Shown piece by piece: positions 7,385 through 16,605 of a DNA stretch of 64,000 nucleotides; the stretch's first letter is position 1; every line of letters begins with the position of its first letter. The notes beneath the pieces are model-generated. The model was given only the letters and a program-made list of their open reading frames with translations, ran no database searches and was not told the DNA's origin. Made by a program: the position numbers and the translations under genes. Origin of the DNA: Pseudomonadota bacterium (GTDB lineage Bacteria > Myxococcota_A > UBA796 > CAJQPC01); the NCBI GenBank assembly GCA_024228935.1, contig JAAESX010000134.1, positions 1 to 64,000 of the forward strand. The letters are read 5' to 3'.

Positions 7385-10044
7385 GGCCGCCCCGTCCAGG
7401 GCGCGCCGATGTCCATCCAGCGCACCAGCGTGAGCCACTCGTCCTCGGTCAGCTCTCCGTGCCCGTCCTCGAGGACCTGGGTCAGCTCGCTGTCGCGGGC
7501 CCTGTTCCCCACCCAGCCGCCGCCGACCAGGCTCTCGTAGGCCTGGTCGTAGGCGTCGGTCGGGGTGTCCGTCAGCGTCGGGTCGCCCTCGTCGTGGCAG
7601 CTTGCACAGCGAGCCTGGAGCACGGGCTGGACGTCCTCGACGAAGTCCACGTGGATACGCGTGTCGTCGTCTACCACGGGCGCTGGGATGGGCCGCCGGG
7701 GGTCCGACTGCTCGTACCGACTCAGCGTGAGCGAGGCCGTCGTCATCACGTCCGGGGCGATGAACACCTGGCTCGGGTCCCCGTCCAGGCTCCCGTGACA
7801 GGCGGCACACCGCGCCGTGAAGTGCCGCGAGTCGACCGCGCCGATGCCCTGACGCATCACCTGGCCCGGAGCGAAGTCGAGCCAGCGGTTGTGGTCGGCC
7901 CCGATGGCCATGCCGTCGGCGTCGAGCCCCTGGACACGCACCGCGACACCCGCGGGAAGCTCGACCTGGAAGCTGCCGTCCGCCGCGAGAGGGAGCTCGG
8001 CGAGGACTCGCGCCGGGGCCCGCTCGGGGATTCCCGTCGAGGTCTCCCCGTCCTGCAGCACGGTCCGCTCGACGTCCAGAGCCTCGATGAGGCGGACGCC
8101 CACCAGCTCGTCGAGCACCGTCTTCGGCCCGCTCGCCGCCAGGTTGTAGAGCAGTGCGTCGATCATCGGCAGGCCGTTGTGGAGCAGCAGCGCGGTGGTC
8201 GCTTCGGGGTCCCACGCGGGCTCCTCGGCCGGCGGAGTCGGGCGCACGACGACGGGCTCGGGGTCGGTCCCCTCGACCAGCAGGTTCGTCGACAGGATGC
8301 TCGGACCGGTCCCGTCCGGTGACTCGACCAGCTCGACCAGCTCGATGACCATCACCGGGGTCTCGGTCTCGTCGGCGAGGTCCATGGGGTCCTGCGAGCG
8401 CGCCCACAGCAACCGACCGTCGGGGAGCGGCGCTGCGTCGCGGTAGAGCGTGGTCACGCCCAGGGCTGCGGCGTCCTCGTCCAGCCGGGTCAGGGGATCC
8501 ACGAAGCCGGGGATGCCGGGCTCCTGGACAGCGGCGTCCGCAGGGATGCCGGTCCCCATGTTCCGGTCGAGGACCGCGGGCCGGCCGCCGGTCCACCGGT
8601 TGTCCAGGTCACCCAGCAGCGTGATGAACCGGCCGTCGGCGAGCTCGCGCGTGTCCCAGAGCACGTCCTCGGGGGCGGTGACGCCGTAGTGCTGGTGGTA
8701 CTCGGTCACCAGCGAAGGCGGGAAGCGGAACGCATGCGCGACCGCCTGGTCCGGGACCGCCGCGCGAAGGGCGGTGAAGGCGACCTCGTGGCCCCCGGCG
8801 CCGATGGCGTACCAGGTGGGCTTGCGCTCGGCATGAGGCGTCCAGGTGCGTCGCTGCAGCGAGCCCGTCTCCAGCGTCAGCTCGTACAGCTCGGGGTCCA
8901 GCCCGCCCGCGTCGGTGGTCGTGCCGTCACGGTCGGAGACGAACCAGACATTGCCGCCCTCGCCCCAGGCCGGGTCCCGGTCGTTCCAGCCGTCAGGCCA
9001 CGTCAGCTGCTGAGCCTCGCCAGTGTCCAGCTCCAGGAGCCAGACGGCGTGCCCGGTGTCCTCGCTCTCGCGCATCGTGAACAGCACACGGGTGCCGCTG
9101 GGGTCCACGGCGGGTGCCCGGACGTCGGCGGGGTCGTCGTGCAGGCCGTCGGTCAGGTTCTCCCCGACCACCCCGTCGAGCGTGGCGAGAACCAGGTCGG
9201 TGCCGGGGTTCCAGGCATCGAGGTCCCACATGTCCTCGGCCACGACGGGTCCCTGCACGAACACGAACGCGTCGGGCTCGGTGCCGCAGTCCGCCCCCGT
9301 CTCCGCGAGCCGCTCGGCGCAGGCCCAGTCGACCACCGCCTGGGCGCGTGCATCGTCGAGCCCCGACAGGAAGACGTCGTTGCCACCGCGATGCAGGACG
9401 CCGCCGTCGTGCAGCGGAAGCGCCTTCCGCAGCAACCGAGACTGCGAGCCGTCGCCATCAAGAGCCAGCATCCCGCGCGCGGCTGCGTGGTTCGCACGCG
9501 TGCCCTCGATGCCGATCCAGCCCTCGATCCCGCCGTCGAACCGCAGGGGGACAGCGGCGTCGACGCCATGGCAGCTCGCGTTCAGGCAGGTCATCCCGAC
9601 CAGCACGGGCTGGACATCGTCCGCGAACCGCTGCTCGAGCTCGCTCAGGGGCTCGGGGTCCGCGCCACCGACCGGCTCGGTCTCGATCCACGCCAGCACG
9701 GCGGCGTACTCGGCGTCCGAGGGGCTGCGGAAGTTCTCCCCGCCGAAGTGGGGCTGGCCTCCCCAAGCGGTCGCGAGCGGCTTGCGCAAGAGCGGCGAGT
9801 GCTCGGGCTCGAGGGTGTTCGCCGTGTTCAGCGCCGAGCTGTAGGCTGCGTCGATGTCCAGCACCCGGCCCGAAGAGTCGACCGGGTAGTAGAAGAGCTC
9901 GCTGTTGACGAGGTCCTCTTCGCCGGCCGGCACGCCATGGCAGCTCGACGAGCCACAGGACCGGTCCAGCACGGGGACGACGTCCTGCTCGAAGGCGGCC
10001 CGTCCCGATGGAGCAGGGCAGCCGAGGAAGAGAGCGAGGATCAC
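7381..10044 (-). CDS. Multiheme cytochrome with central propeller (HzsA-like architecture)
   Basis: This 887-residue exported lipoprotein (signal MILALFLGC) begins with two cytochrome-like domains whose heme motifs are spaced CX4CH (CGSSSCH at 30-36 and CLNASCH near 155). A central part has TolB/PD40-like repeats (AVDPSGTRVLFTMR, PELYELTLETGSLQ). The C-terminal part has two standard motifs, CAACH near 745 and CASCH near 813. The order of cytochrome, propeller and cytochrome resembles proteins annotated for a hydrazine-synthase alpha-subunit middle domain in planctomycetes and myxobacteria. That does not imply hydrazine chemistry. It is coupled by GTGA to the TlpA gene upstream and by ATGA to the small cytochrome downstream. 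Confidence 0.8.
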   Translation of the reverse strand: MILALFLGCPAPSGRAAFEQDVVPVLDRSCGSSSCHGVPAGEEDLVNSELFYYPVDSSGRVLDIDAAYSSALNTANTLEPEHSPLLRKPLATAWGGQPHFGGENFRSPSDAEYAAVLAWIETEPVGGADPEPLSELEQRFADDVQPVLVGMTCLNASCHGVDAAVPLRFDGGIEGWIGIEGTRANHAAARGMLALDGDGSQSRLLRKALPLHDGGVLHRGGNDVFLSGLDDARAQAVVDWACAERLAETGADCGTEPDAFVFVQGPVVAEDMWDLDAWNPGTDLVLATLDGVVGENLTDGLHDDPADVRAPAVDPSGTRVLFTMRESEDTGHAVWLLELDTGEAQQLTWPDGWNDRDPAWGEGGNVWFVSDRDGTTTDAGGLDPELYELTLETGSLQRRTWTPHAERKPTWYAIGAGGHEVAFTALRAAVPDQAVAHAFRFPPSLVTEYHQHYGVTAPEDVLWDTRELADGRFITLLGDLDNRWTGGRPAVLDRNMGTGIPADAAVQEPGIPGFVDPLTRLDEDAAALGVTTLYRDAAPLPDGRLLWARSQDPMDLADETETPVMVIELVELVESPDGTGPSILSTNLLVEGTDPEPVVVRPTPPAEEPAWDPEATTALLLHNGLPMIDALLYNLAASGPKTVLDELVGVRLIEALDVERTVLQDGETSTGIPERAPARVLAELPLAADGSFQVELPAGVAVRVQGLDADGMAIGADHNRWLDFAPGQVMRQGIGAVDSRHFTARCAACHGSLDGDPSQVFIAPDVMTTASLTLSRYEQSDPRRPIPAPVVDDDTRIHVDFVEDVQPVLQARCASCHDEGDPTLTDTPTDAYDQAYESLVGGGWVGNRARDSELTQVLEDGHGELTEDEWLTLVRWMDIGAPWTGRP

Positions 10045-10535
10045 GGTACGAGCGTCCGCATCCGTGCCTCGAGTGCCTCCAGCGCCTCGTCGTCGACCGA
10101 GCCCGGGACGCTCTCGACGACCTTGCCGTCAGGACCGATGAGGAAGCTCGCCGGCATCGAGTCGACCCCGTAGAGCGCGGCCAGCTCCCCCTTCGGGTCG
10201 TGGGCGACGGCCAGGTCGAGGTCGAGCTTCTTGACGACCGCATCAGCCCGGCGCGTCTGGGCGTCCAGTGCGATGGTCACGACCCGCGCCGACACGTCCT
10301 CGGCGACCAGCTCGTCATTGAGCGCGTCGAGCCGGGGCAGCTCCTCCATGCAGGGCCCGCACCAGCTCGCCCAGAAGTTCACGAGCACCACCTGGCCCTC
10401 GACGGCCTGGGGCAGCGGCGCGGCGACCTCCACGGCCTCGGGCACCGGCGCCTCGACCGCCCCGGTTGAAGGCAGCGGCGCGTCAGCTGCCACAGCGTCG
10501 AGTGTCAGCAGCCACAACCACAAGGGCGAGATCAC
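10041..10535 (-). CDS. TlpA-like exported thioredoxin
   Basis: First gene of the minus-strand cytochrome/ApbE operon. The 164-residue protein has an uncharged signal (MISPLWLWLLTLDAVAADA), a Pro/Ala/Glu linker, and a thioredoxin fold with active site WCGPC at 58-62, preceded by VVLVNFWAS. The cis-Pro loop region (SMPASFLIGPDGKVV) is present. TlpA-family proteins reduce disulfides outside the cytoplasm, for example apocytochrome Cys pairs before heme attachment. That fits an operon encoding at least three cytochromes and Cys-rich lipoproteins. The start is GTG at 10535. Confidence 0.9.
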   Translation of the reverse strand: MISPLWLWLLTLDAVAADAPLPSTGAVEAPVPEAVEVAAPLPQAVEGQVVLVNFWASWCGPCMEELPRLDALNDELVAEDVSARVVTIALDAQTRRADAVVKKLDLDLAVAHDPKGELAALYGVDSMPASFLIGPDGKVVESVPGSVDDEALEALEARMRTLVP

Positions 10536-10616
10536 ACGCAGTACCTAGATTCAGCGCCGAACTCCGACGCTGCCCCGTCGACTGCAGATTCCGTGCCACC
10601 CGGCCGGGTGTCCGAT

Positions 10617-11336
10617 CTACTGCTCAGTGTTCCAGGCGTAGCCGACGCGCTGAGCATGCACTTCCAGCTGCTCGAGATACCGCATCGACCGCTGGCTCGG
10701 ATCGGCTGCGTAGGCCTCCCGAGCCAGTCTCATGGCCTTGTCCAGGTCGCCGGACTGCTCGGCTTCGACGGCGCTGTTGTGAAGCGCCCGGGCCGTTCCG
10801 GGCTCGGCGTTGGCGTAGAGCTTTCGCTCGAGACTCTCGGGCAGAGGCGCCAGATCGTCTGCGACCGCGACAGCCACGCCCTTGTTCAGCGCCTGGGTGA
10901 CCGCGCGGGCCCGCGGCGCCGGAATCCGTCCCTCGTCGGCCCACGAGGAGCTCTCGGTGTGGAACTCCTGCGGCGTGAGCGATGCGATGACGACCTCGCC
11001 GGACCAGACCTCGATGGTCGCGCCGCCCGTGCCCTCGACAGTCAGCCGCCGACGGGAGGTGTCCGTGATGTCGTCGCCCATCGCCTCCTGGACCTCGACG
11101 ATGGTCGCCAGGAACTGCTCGCAGTCCCTCACCACCAGCCGGGTCGGCGCGTCGGGCTCGATCCGGACCCCGGGACGGGTACCGAGGACGGCCAGGACCT
11201 CGTCTGCGAGCTCGCGGCACTCGGCCCCCTGCGCAGCGACGGAGACCAGGGCGGTGTCGACTTCGACGGTGGGTACCGGCGAGATCTTCCACGCGACCTT
11301 CTTGGCACAACCCAACCCGAGGAGGACGAAAAGCAT
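10617..11336 (-). CDS. Putative lipoprotein of unknown function
   Basis: The 239-residue product has a short signal with Cys at residue 10 (MLFVLLGLGC). A mixed alpha/beta middle follows, then a helical C-terminus with Ala/Leu heptad-like spacing (ALHNSAVEAEQSGDLDKAMRL), which may be a single TPR-like unit. The layout resembles lipoproteins that assemble in the periplasm, but I recognise no family. It stands alone between the TlpA operon (about 80 bases, no gene or clear signal seen) and the walJ-like gene (37 bases). Confidence 0.7.
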   Translation of the reverse strand: MLFVLLGLGCAKKVAWKISPVPTVEVDTALVSVAAQGAECRELADEVLAVLGTRPGVRIEPDAPTRLVVRDCEQFLATIVEVQEAMGDDITDTSRRRLTVEGTGGATIEVWSGEVVIASLTPQEFHTESSSWADEGRIPAPRARAVTQALNKGVAVAVADDLAPLPESLERKLYANAEPGTARALHNSAVEAEQSGDLDKAMRLAREAYAADPSQRSMRYLEQLEVHAQRVGYAWNTEQ

Positions 11337-11373
11337 GGTCCCAGCATGCCGGTCGCCGAGGCGACCTGCAATG

Positions 11374-12201
11374 TCACCAGACGTTCGTCTTGATCCGGAT
11401 GGGCTCGGTCATGCCGTTCTGGGTCGCCACGAAGACGTCGACATCGTACCAGTTGCTGGCCGCGAGAGCCGCCCGAGCCGAGGCCAGCGCCTTGTCCGGC
11501 GTGTTGTTCTCTTCCGAGAGGTGGGCCAGCGCCAGGTACTTCAGGCGGGGCCCCATCCCACTCACCAGGAGATTGCTGGCCTGCTGGTTCGACAAGTGAC
11601 CGTGATTGCTTCGGATCCGCTGCTTCAGGTGCCACGGGTAGGCCCCGTCCATCAGCTGCACGAGGTCGTGGTTGTACTCGAGCACGAGCACGTCGCAGTC
11701 CCGCATCTTGCGCGCGACCAGCGCGGTCGGACGGCCCAGATCCGTGATGACGGCGACGTTCACGTCCCCCACTCCGACCTTGTACGCGACGGGGTCCAGC
11801 ACGTCGTGCGGGACGGTGAAGGCCTCGACCAGCAGGTGCCGCACCCGGAAGGGGACGCCGGACTCGACGTACTCGATGCCTTCGGGGCGCGAGTTGGGGT
11901 GGGCGCCCTCGTCGGTGCCCCGGGTCATGAAGAACGGGACCGCCTTGCCCTGGCGCTTGCGAAGCGCCTTGGCCAGCACCCGGGACGAGCCGATGTGATC
12001 GCTGTGCTCGTGGGTGATGAGCACCGCGTCGATGGGCCAGTCCCCGATCCCGAGGCCGTCCATCCGGGCCAGGATCCGTCGGGTCGAGATGCCGCAGTCG
12101 ATGAGGACACCCGCGCGGCCGTCCGAGACGTACGTGCAGTTTCCCGCCGAGCCCGAGGAGAGCACGGCGACGGTGATGTCGCGCTGGAAGAGCCCGACCA
12201 C
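11374..12201 (-). CDS. walJ: Metallo-beta-lactamase fold hydrolase, WalJ/YycJ type
   Basis: This 275-residue cytoplasmic protein begins ITVAVLSSGSAGNCTYV, the standard opening of the YycJ/WalJ (VicX) family. Metal ligands THEHSDH lie near residues 62-68, a later His in TVPHD, Asp in VITDLG and a final His in LALAHLSEENN. WalJ-like proteins in Firmicutes have exonuclease activity and affect cell-wall stress and mutation rate; in other phyla the role is not settled. No WalKR genes are nearby. The start is GTG; a single base separates it from the small exported protein gene upstream. Confidence 0.85.
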   Translation of the reverse strand: MVGLFQRDITVAVLSSGSAGNCTYVSDGRAGVLIDCGISTRRILARMDGLGIGDWPIDAVLITHEHSDHIGSSRVLAKALRKRQGKAVPFFMTRGTDEGAHPNSRPEGIEYVESGVPFRVRHLLVEAFTVPHDVLDPVAYKVGVGDVNVAVITDLGRPTALVARKMRDCDVLVLEYNHDLVQLMDGAYPWHLKQRIRSNHGHLSNQQASNLLVSGMGPRLKYLALAHLSEENNTPDKALASARAALAASNWYDVDVFVATQNGMTEPIRIKTNVW

Positions 12202-12202
12202 C

Positions 12203-12466
12203 TCAGTCCAGCTCGATGCCGTCCAGGAGGCTCGGCTGATCCGGTGCCTCCGCGGTCAGGGCGCTGGCATCGACCCAGCCGAGGTTCGAGTCGAGCCGCA
12301 CGCGGACCCGCTCGCCGTCCACGAACAGGACCTCGACCTGGGTCCCGGGCTCGACCGAGACGACGATCGGGTTGTCGGTGACTTCCCCCGGCCAGCGAAG
12401 GAGCTCGGCGGCCTCCGTCGTCCAGTTGTCATCGGCGGAGGCGAGGGTCAGGAGAGCGAGGAACAT
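12203..12466 (-). CDS. Small exported SH3-like protein
   Basis: A longer frame begins at 12496, but ATG at 12466 gives a clean signal peptide (MFLALLTLASA) followed by a mature protein of about 76 residues. The body (VSVEPGTQVEVLFVDGERVRVRLDSNLGWVD) looks like a bacterial SH3 fold, which often binds cell-wall peptides. It lies one base upstream of the walJ-like gene, so the pair is probably co-transcribed. Function unknown. Confidence 0.65.
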   Translation of the reverse strand: MFLALLTLASADDNWTTEAAELLRWPGEVTDNPIVVSVEPGTQVEVLFVDGERVRVRLDSNLGWVDASALTAEAPDQPSLLDGIELD

Positions 12467-12498
12467 GCCCCCACATCTAACGCGATACCTGCGCATCC

Positions 12499-13245
12499 GT
12501 GCAGTCCCTTTCGGCGATCGGTCGCTTCGCGATCTTCAGCGGGCGCGTCGCCGCTCGACTGGTTCGTGGGCCGTGGTTCCTGCGCGGCACGTTCGAGCAC
12601 TGCTGGACGGTGGTCCTGCGCTGCACGCTGCCCGTGATCGCCGTGGTCTTTCCGTTCGGCATGGTCATGTCGCTGCAGGGGCTGGCGATCTTCGAGCTGT
12701 TCGGCGCCCACCGGATGCTGGCTTCGCTGATCAGCGTCGCGGTCCTGCGCGAGCTGTCCCCGGTCCTGGCCAGCGTCCTCGTCGCCGCCCAGGGCGGGAG
12801 CAGCTTCGCCGCCGAGCTCGGATCGATGCGAATCAAGGAGGAGCTCGACGCCACCGAGGTCATGGGAGTCGACGGCGTCGCCTACCACGTGGTCCCGCGC
12901 GTCCTGGCGCTCACGCTGGCCTGCCCCATCCTGAACCTCATCGGGAGCGTGGCCGGGCTGGCGGGCGGCTTCCTCACGGCGGTCGTGTTCAAAGGCGAGC
13001 AGGCCGGCATCTTCATGTCCGAGCTCTGGGCCTTCACCGGGCCCATCGACCTGTGGGGAGGCCTGCTCAAGACGACCATCTTCGGCGCGGTCATCGGCCT
13101 GGTCGCCTGCTACCAGGGCTACAACGCCACCGGCGGCGCGGCGGGTGTGGGGCGCGCGGTCAACGACACCGTCGTGTACTCGGTGCTCGTCTTCCTGACG
13201 GCCAACTACGTGCTGACCTCGGCGCTGTTCGGGAGCCTCGGATGA
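12499..13245 (+). CDS. mlaE: MlaE-type ABC transporter permease, copy 1
   Basis: This 248-residue inner-membrane protein is a MlaE/YrbE permease of the phospholipid transport (Mla) system. Expected features are the amphipathic N-terminal helix, several membrane spans, VLRELSPVLASVLVAAQGGSSFAAELGSMRIKEELDATEVMGVD, and the terminal helix (VNDTVVYSVLVFLTANYVLTSALF). The GTG at 12499 opens a five-gene operon in which every junction overlaps by 4 bases. The short space to the divergent SH3-like gene must hold the promoter; I see no convincing -35/-10 pair. Confidence 0.93.
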   Translation: MQSLSAIGRFAIFSGRVAARLVRGPWFLRGTFEHCWTVVLRCTLPVIAVVFPFGMVMSLQGLAIFELFGAHRMLASLISVAVLRELSPVLASVLVAAQGGSSFAAELGSMRIKEELDATEVMGVDGVAYHVVPRVLALTLACPILNLIGSVAGLAGGFLTAVVFKGEQAGIFMSELWAFTGPIDLWGGLLKTTIFGAVIGLVACYQGYNATGGAAGVGRAVNDTVVYSVLVFLTANYVLTSALFGSLG

Positions 13246-13973
13246 TCGCGGACGTCGGCCGGTTCGCGCTGTTCTGTGGGCACTACGCCCGGGTCGCGGT
13301 GGGGTCCCCGCCGTCGCTGACCCGCGTCCTGGAGTCGACGTACGTCATCGGGGTGAAGTCACTGCCGGTCCTGCTCGTCATCGCGGCGTTCATCGGGACC
13401 AACCTGTCCATCCAGGGCTACTCGGCCTTCGAGCCGCTGGGCGGGCAGCAGCTGGTCGGCATGTTCGTCGCGCTCGCCGGAGTGCGCGAGCTGGCACCGA
13501 TCATCGCGGCGTCCATGGTCGCCGCCAAGGCCGGCACGGAGATGGCCTCGCAGATCGCCGTCATGCGCATCCGCCAGCAGATCGACGCGCTCGAGGTGAT
13601 GGCGGTCCAGCCGCACGCGTACCTCATCACCCCTCGTCTGCTGGGCATCGTGTTCGCGATGCCCGCCCTGACGGCGCTCGCCACCTGTGCGATGGTCTCG
13701 GCCGCCTACCTGGTCGCGACGCAGCAGCTCGGCCTCAACGGGACGACCTTCCTCGAGCACGCCAGCACATCCATCGCCCCGGTCGATCTCATCTGGGGTC
13801 TCATCAAGGCGATGCTGTTCGGCGTCGTCATCTGTCTGGTCAGCTGCTACCAGGGTTTCCGCAGCGAGCCGGGGCCCGAGGGCGTGGGCCAGGCGACCAA
13901 TCGGGCGGTCGTGCTCTCCGCCGTCACGTGCGTCCTCTTGAACTACGTGCTCTCCGAGCTGTTCTACGGATGA
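13242..13973 (+). CDS. mlaE: MlaE-type ABC transporter permease, copy 2
   Basis: This is a 243-residue paralogue of the preceding gene, starting at an ATGA overlap. The same landmarks are present (GVRELAPIIAASMVAAKAGTEMASQIAVMRIRQQIDALEVMAV and a C-terminal CVLLNYVLSELFYG). The two permeases differ enough to be old duplicates. Most Mla loci encode one MlaE that forms a homodimer. Adjacent paralogues suggest a heterodimeric channel here, which is an inference. Confidence 0.93.
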   Translation: MIADVGRFALFCGHYARVAVGSPPSLTRVLESTYVIGVKSLPVLLVIAAFIGTNLSIQGYSAFEPLGGQQLVGMFVALAGVRELAPIIAASMVAAKAGTEMASQIAVMRIRQQIDALEVMAVQPHAYLITPRLLGIVFAMPALTALATCAMVSAAYLVATQQLGLNGTTFLEHASTSIAPVDLIWGLIKAMLFGVVICLVSCYQGFRSEPGPEGVGQATNRAVVLSAVTCVLLNYVLSELFYG

Positions 13974-15838
13974 TGGACGGGTTAAACGCCGCGGCTTTGC
14001 CGTCCTCGAACCCCGACAACGCTCTGATGGCACCCCTCCCCGTCCCGGTGCTCGGCCTGGACCCAGACGGGGTCGTGGACCTGTCCAACGACCACGCCTT
14101 GTCGCTGATGGGCCTCGAGTCGCTGATCGGTCGCAACATCGGCGAGCTGGCCTGGGATGTCGACGGCGACCCCGCCACCCTTCCGGCCCCCGGGCGCATC
14201 GAGTGGTCGGTTCGGGACGACCGCGGCTGGCGGATCCTGGACGGCCAGGTCGGCGCACGCGACGACGGCGGACGCCTGGTCGTGCTGCGGGAGATCACCC
14301 GCGAGCGCCTGGCGAGCGAGCTGCTCGAGGACCGGAAGGACGTCATGGAGGCCCTGGGTACGGGCCGGCCCCTGGACGAGGTCCTGGAGCGCATCGCCGA
14401 GCTGGTCCGCTACGGCATCCCCGGAGCGCTCTGCGCCATCCTGGCCTACGACGAGACCGGAGACGAGCTGCGGGTCCGCGCCGCCCCGGGGCTCGACAGC
14501 GGCGAGCAGGAGCAGCTCCGGTCCGGCCGACCGGTCCCCGGCTGGACGCTGGTCCCGATCCACAGCTCACTGGGCTCGAACCTGGGCCTGCTGGCGCTCC
14601 GCATCGGCCCCGACGAGCTGAACGGCACCTCGGACGAGGTGGTCCAGGCAGCCGTCCAGCTGTCCGGCTCGGCCATCACCGCCCGCCGGGCCGACGCCGC
14701 CCTGCACCAGGCCCAGAAGCTCGAGAGCCTGGGACTCCTGGCCGGCGGCATCGCGCACGACTTCAACAACCTGCTGACCAGCGCCCTGGGCAACCTCGAG
14801 CTGCTGCACGATCAGGTCGGCGTCGCGAGCCCGCTCTACACCTACCTCTCGCGGGTCGAGCGCAGCACACGCAAGGCCGCCGAGCTGACCCGTCAGCTGC
14901 TGACCTACAGCGGTCGGAACGAGTCCATCCCCCGACGTGTCGATGTCGGTCGCTTGCTCGAGGAGACACGCTCACTGCTCGAGGGCACCGTCGCCAACAG
15001 CGTCCAGGTCTCGCTCGAGGTCAACCCCCGCGTCCCCACCGTGCTCGCCGACGAGGCCCAGCTCCAGCAGGTCGTGATGAACCTCGCGCTCAACGCGGCC
15101 GAGGCCATCGGCGGCAGCCCGGGCCACGTCGTGCTCGCCCTGCGCAGCACGGCGCTGGACGCCGAGGCGATCGAGCGCAGCTTCTCGGGCCAGGCGCTGA
15201 GCCCCGGCACCTTCGTCGAGGTCGAGGTCCGGGACGACGGCTGCGGCATGGACGCGAAGACGATCGGCCGGATCTTCGACCCCTTCTTCACGACCAAGTT
15301 CACCGGGCGCGGCCTGGGACTCGCGGCGACCGCGGGCGTCATTCGCGCGCTTCGGGGGGGCATCTGGATTCGCAGCGACCTCGGCGAGGGCTCGACCTTC
15401 CGCGTGTTGCTCCCCGCGGCCAGCCAGCCCGCCGACCGCTCTCCGGTCGCCAAGCCCGAGGTCCCGCTGTTCGGCGAGGGCCGCGTGCTGGTGGTCGACG
15501 ACGAACAGGACGTCCGGCAGCTCGTCGCGACGGTCCTCGGAGCGTCCGGGTTCGACGTCGTCCAGGCGGCAGACGGCAAGGATGCCGTCGAGACCTACCA
15601 GCGCCAGGGCCCGTTCGAGCTGATCGTCATGGACCTCACGATGCCGCGAATGGGTGGCGGCGAGGCCCTGGACCGCATCCGCGACATCGACCCCGACGTG
15701 CCGTGCCTGCTGGCCGGCGGCTACCCCGAGGGCGAGGCCCCCCAGGGCGACCACAACACCCGGTTCATCCAGAAGCCGTTCCGGCTGTCTCGGCTCAAGT
15801 CGAGCATCGCCGCGCTGCTGGGCGGACGCGAGGAGTGA
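13970..15838 (+). CDS. Hybrid histidine kinase with receiver domain inside the mla operon
   Basis: ATG at 13970 overlaps the mlaE stop (622 residues). Order: PAS-like segment (PVPVLGLDPDGVVDLSNDHA, about 25-110), a GAF-like segment (about 125-240), HisKA with GGIAHDFNNLL and phospho-His at 263, HATPase with N box (MNLALNAAEAI), G boxes and FDPFFTTK, then a receiver domain with DDEQ and phospho-acceptor Asp555 (MDLTMPRMGG). No transmembrane segment is visible, so it is probably cytoplasmic. The HDFNNLL kinase group usually signals through its own receiver or a DNA-binding partner; none is encoded here. Its place between permease and ATPase genes suggests it senses or controls this transporter. 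Confidence 0.9.
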   Translation: MMDGLNAAALPSSNPDNALMAPLPVPVLGLDPDGVVDLSNDHALSLMGLESLIGRNIGELAWDVDGDPATLPAPGRIEWSVRDDRGWRILDGQVGARDDGGRLVVLREITRERLASELLEDRKDVMEALGTGRPLDEVLERIAELVRYGIPGALCAILAYDETGDELRVRAAPGLDSGEQEQLRSGRPVPGWTLVPIHSSLGSNLGLLALRIGPDELNGTSDEVVQAAVQLSGSAITARRADAALHQAQKLESLGLLAGGIAHDFNNLLTSALGNLELLHDQVGVASPLYTYLSRVERSTRKAAELTRQLLTYSGRNESIPRRVDVGRLLEETRSLLEGTVANSVQVSLEVNPRVPTVLADEAQLQQVVMNLALNAAEAIGGSPGHVVLALRSTALDAEAIERSFSGQALSPGTFVEVEVRDDGCGMDAKTIGRIFDPFFTTKFTGRGLGLAATAGVIRALRGGIWIRSDLGEGSTFRVLLPAASQPADRSPVAKPEVPLFGEGRVLVVDDEQDVRQLVATVLGASGFDVVQAADGKDAVETYQRQGPFELIVMDLTMPRMGGGEALDRIRDIDPDVPCLLAGGYPEGEAPQGDHNTRFIQKPFRLSRLKSSIAALLGGREE

Positions 15839-16605
15839 TCCGACTCGTCGACGTGCACAAGTCGTTCGGTGACCTAGTCGTGCTCGACGGTGTGTCCTTG
15901 GACTTCGAGATGGGCGCCACCACGGCCATCATCGGACCGTCGGGCACCGGCAAGAGCGTCCTGTTCAAGCACCTGGTCGGACTCCTGCGCCCCGACAGCG
16001 GCAAGGTCGAGTGCTTCGGCGTCGACATGGCGACGGCGCCCGAATCGGACCTGTTCTCCGTCCGGCGCCGCTTCGGCATGCTGTTCCAGGACGGCGCGCT
16101 CTTCGACTCGATGAGCGTCGGCGACAACATCGCCTTCCCGCTGGTCCACAACCGCCCCGACATGAACGAGCGAGCCCGCGCCGAGCGGGTGGCCGAGGTG
16201 CTGGAGCAGGTCGAGCTCCCCGGGATCGAGGATCGCCGGGTCAGCGAGCTGTCGGGTGGCCAGCGCAAGCGCGTCGGGTTCGCTCGAGCCATCGCCGCGC
16301 AGCCCGAGGTGGTCCTGTTCGACGAGCCGAACAGCGGCCTGGATCCGATGACATCGGACGCAATCGACGAGCTGATCGTGCGCATGAAGGCCACGCTCGG
16401 CATCACCTTCCTGGTCATCAGCCACGACATCGTCGGGACCCTGCGCGTGGCGGACCACATCGGAATGCTGTACGGAGGCAAGCTCATCGCCTACGGCACC
16501 ACGGCCGAGGTCGTGCGGAGCGAGCACCCGATGGTGCGCCGCTTCCTGAAGCGAAACATCCACCTCCCCGATGATGACGGGCCCCCGGAGCTCCCCCGCC
16601 TGTGA
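15835..16605 (+). CDS. mlaF: MlaF-type ABC transporter ATPase
   Basis: The GTG at 15835 overlaps the kinase stop, giving 256 residues. Walker A (GPSGTGKS), Q-loop (GMLFQDGALFDSMSVGDNIAFPL), signature (LSGGQRKRVGFARA), Walker B (VVLFDEPNSGLDP) and switch His (VISHD) are intact. The DGALFDSMSV stretch is typical of MlaF/Mkl ATPases that power MCE lipid transporters. It pairs with the two MlaE permeases and the MlaD protein downstream. Confidence 0.95.
   Translation: MIRLVDVHKSFGDLVVLDGVSLDFEMGATTAIIGPSGTGKSVLFKHLVGLLRPDSGKVECFGVDMATAPESDLFSVRRRFGMLFQDGALFDSMSVGDNIAFPLVHNRPDMNERARAERVAEVLEQVELPGIEDRRVSELSGGQRKRVGFARAIAAQPEVVLFDEPNSGLDPMTSDAIDELIVRMKATLGITFLVISHDIVGTLRVADHIGMLYGGKLIAYGTTAEVVRSEHPMVRRFLKRNIHLPDDDGPPELPRL

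Noticed and set aside
6088..8322. 744-residue plus-strand open frame
   Set aside because: It spans four minus-strand genes and reads as Arg/Pro-rich antisense.
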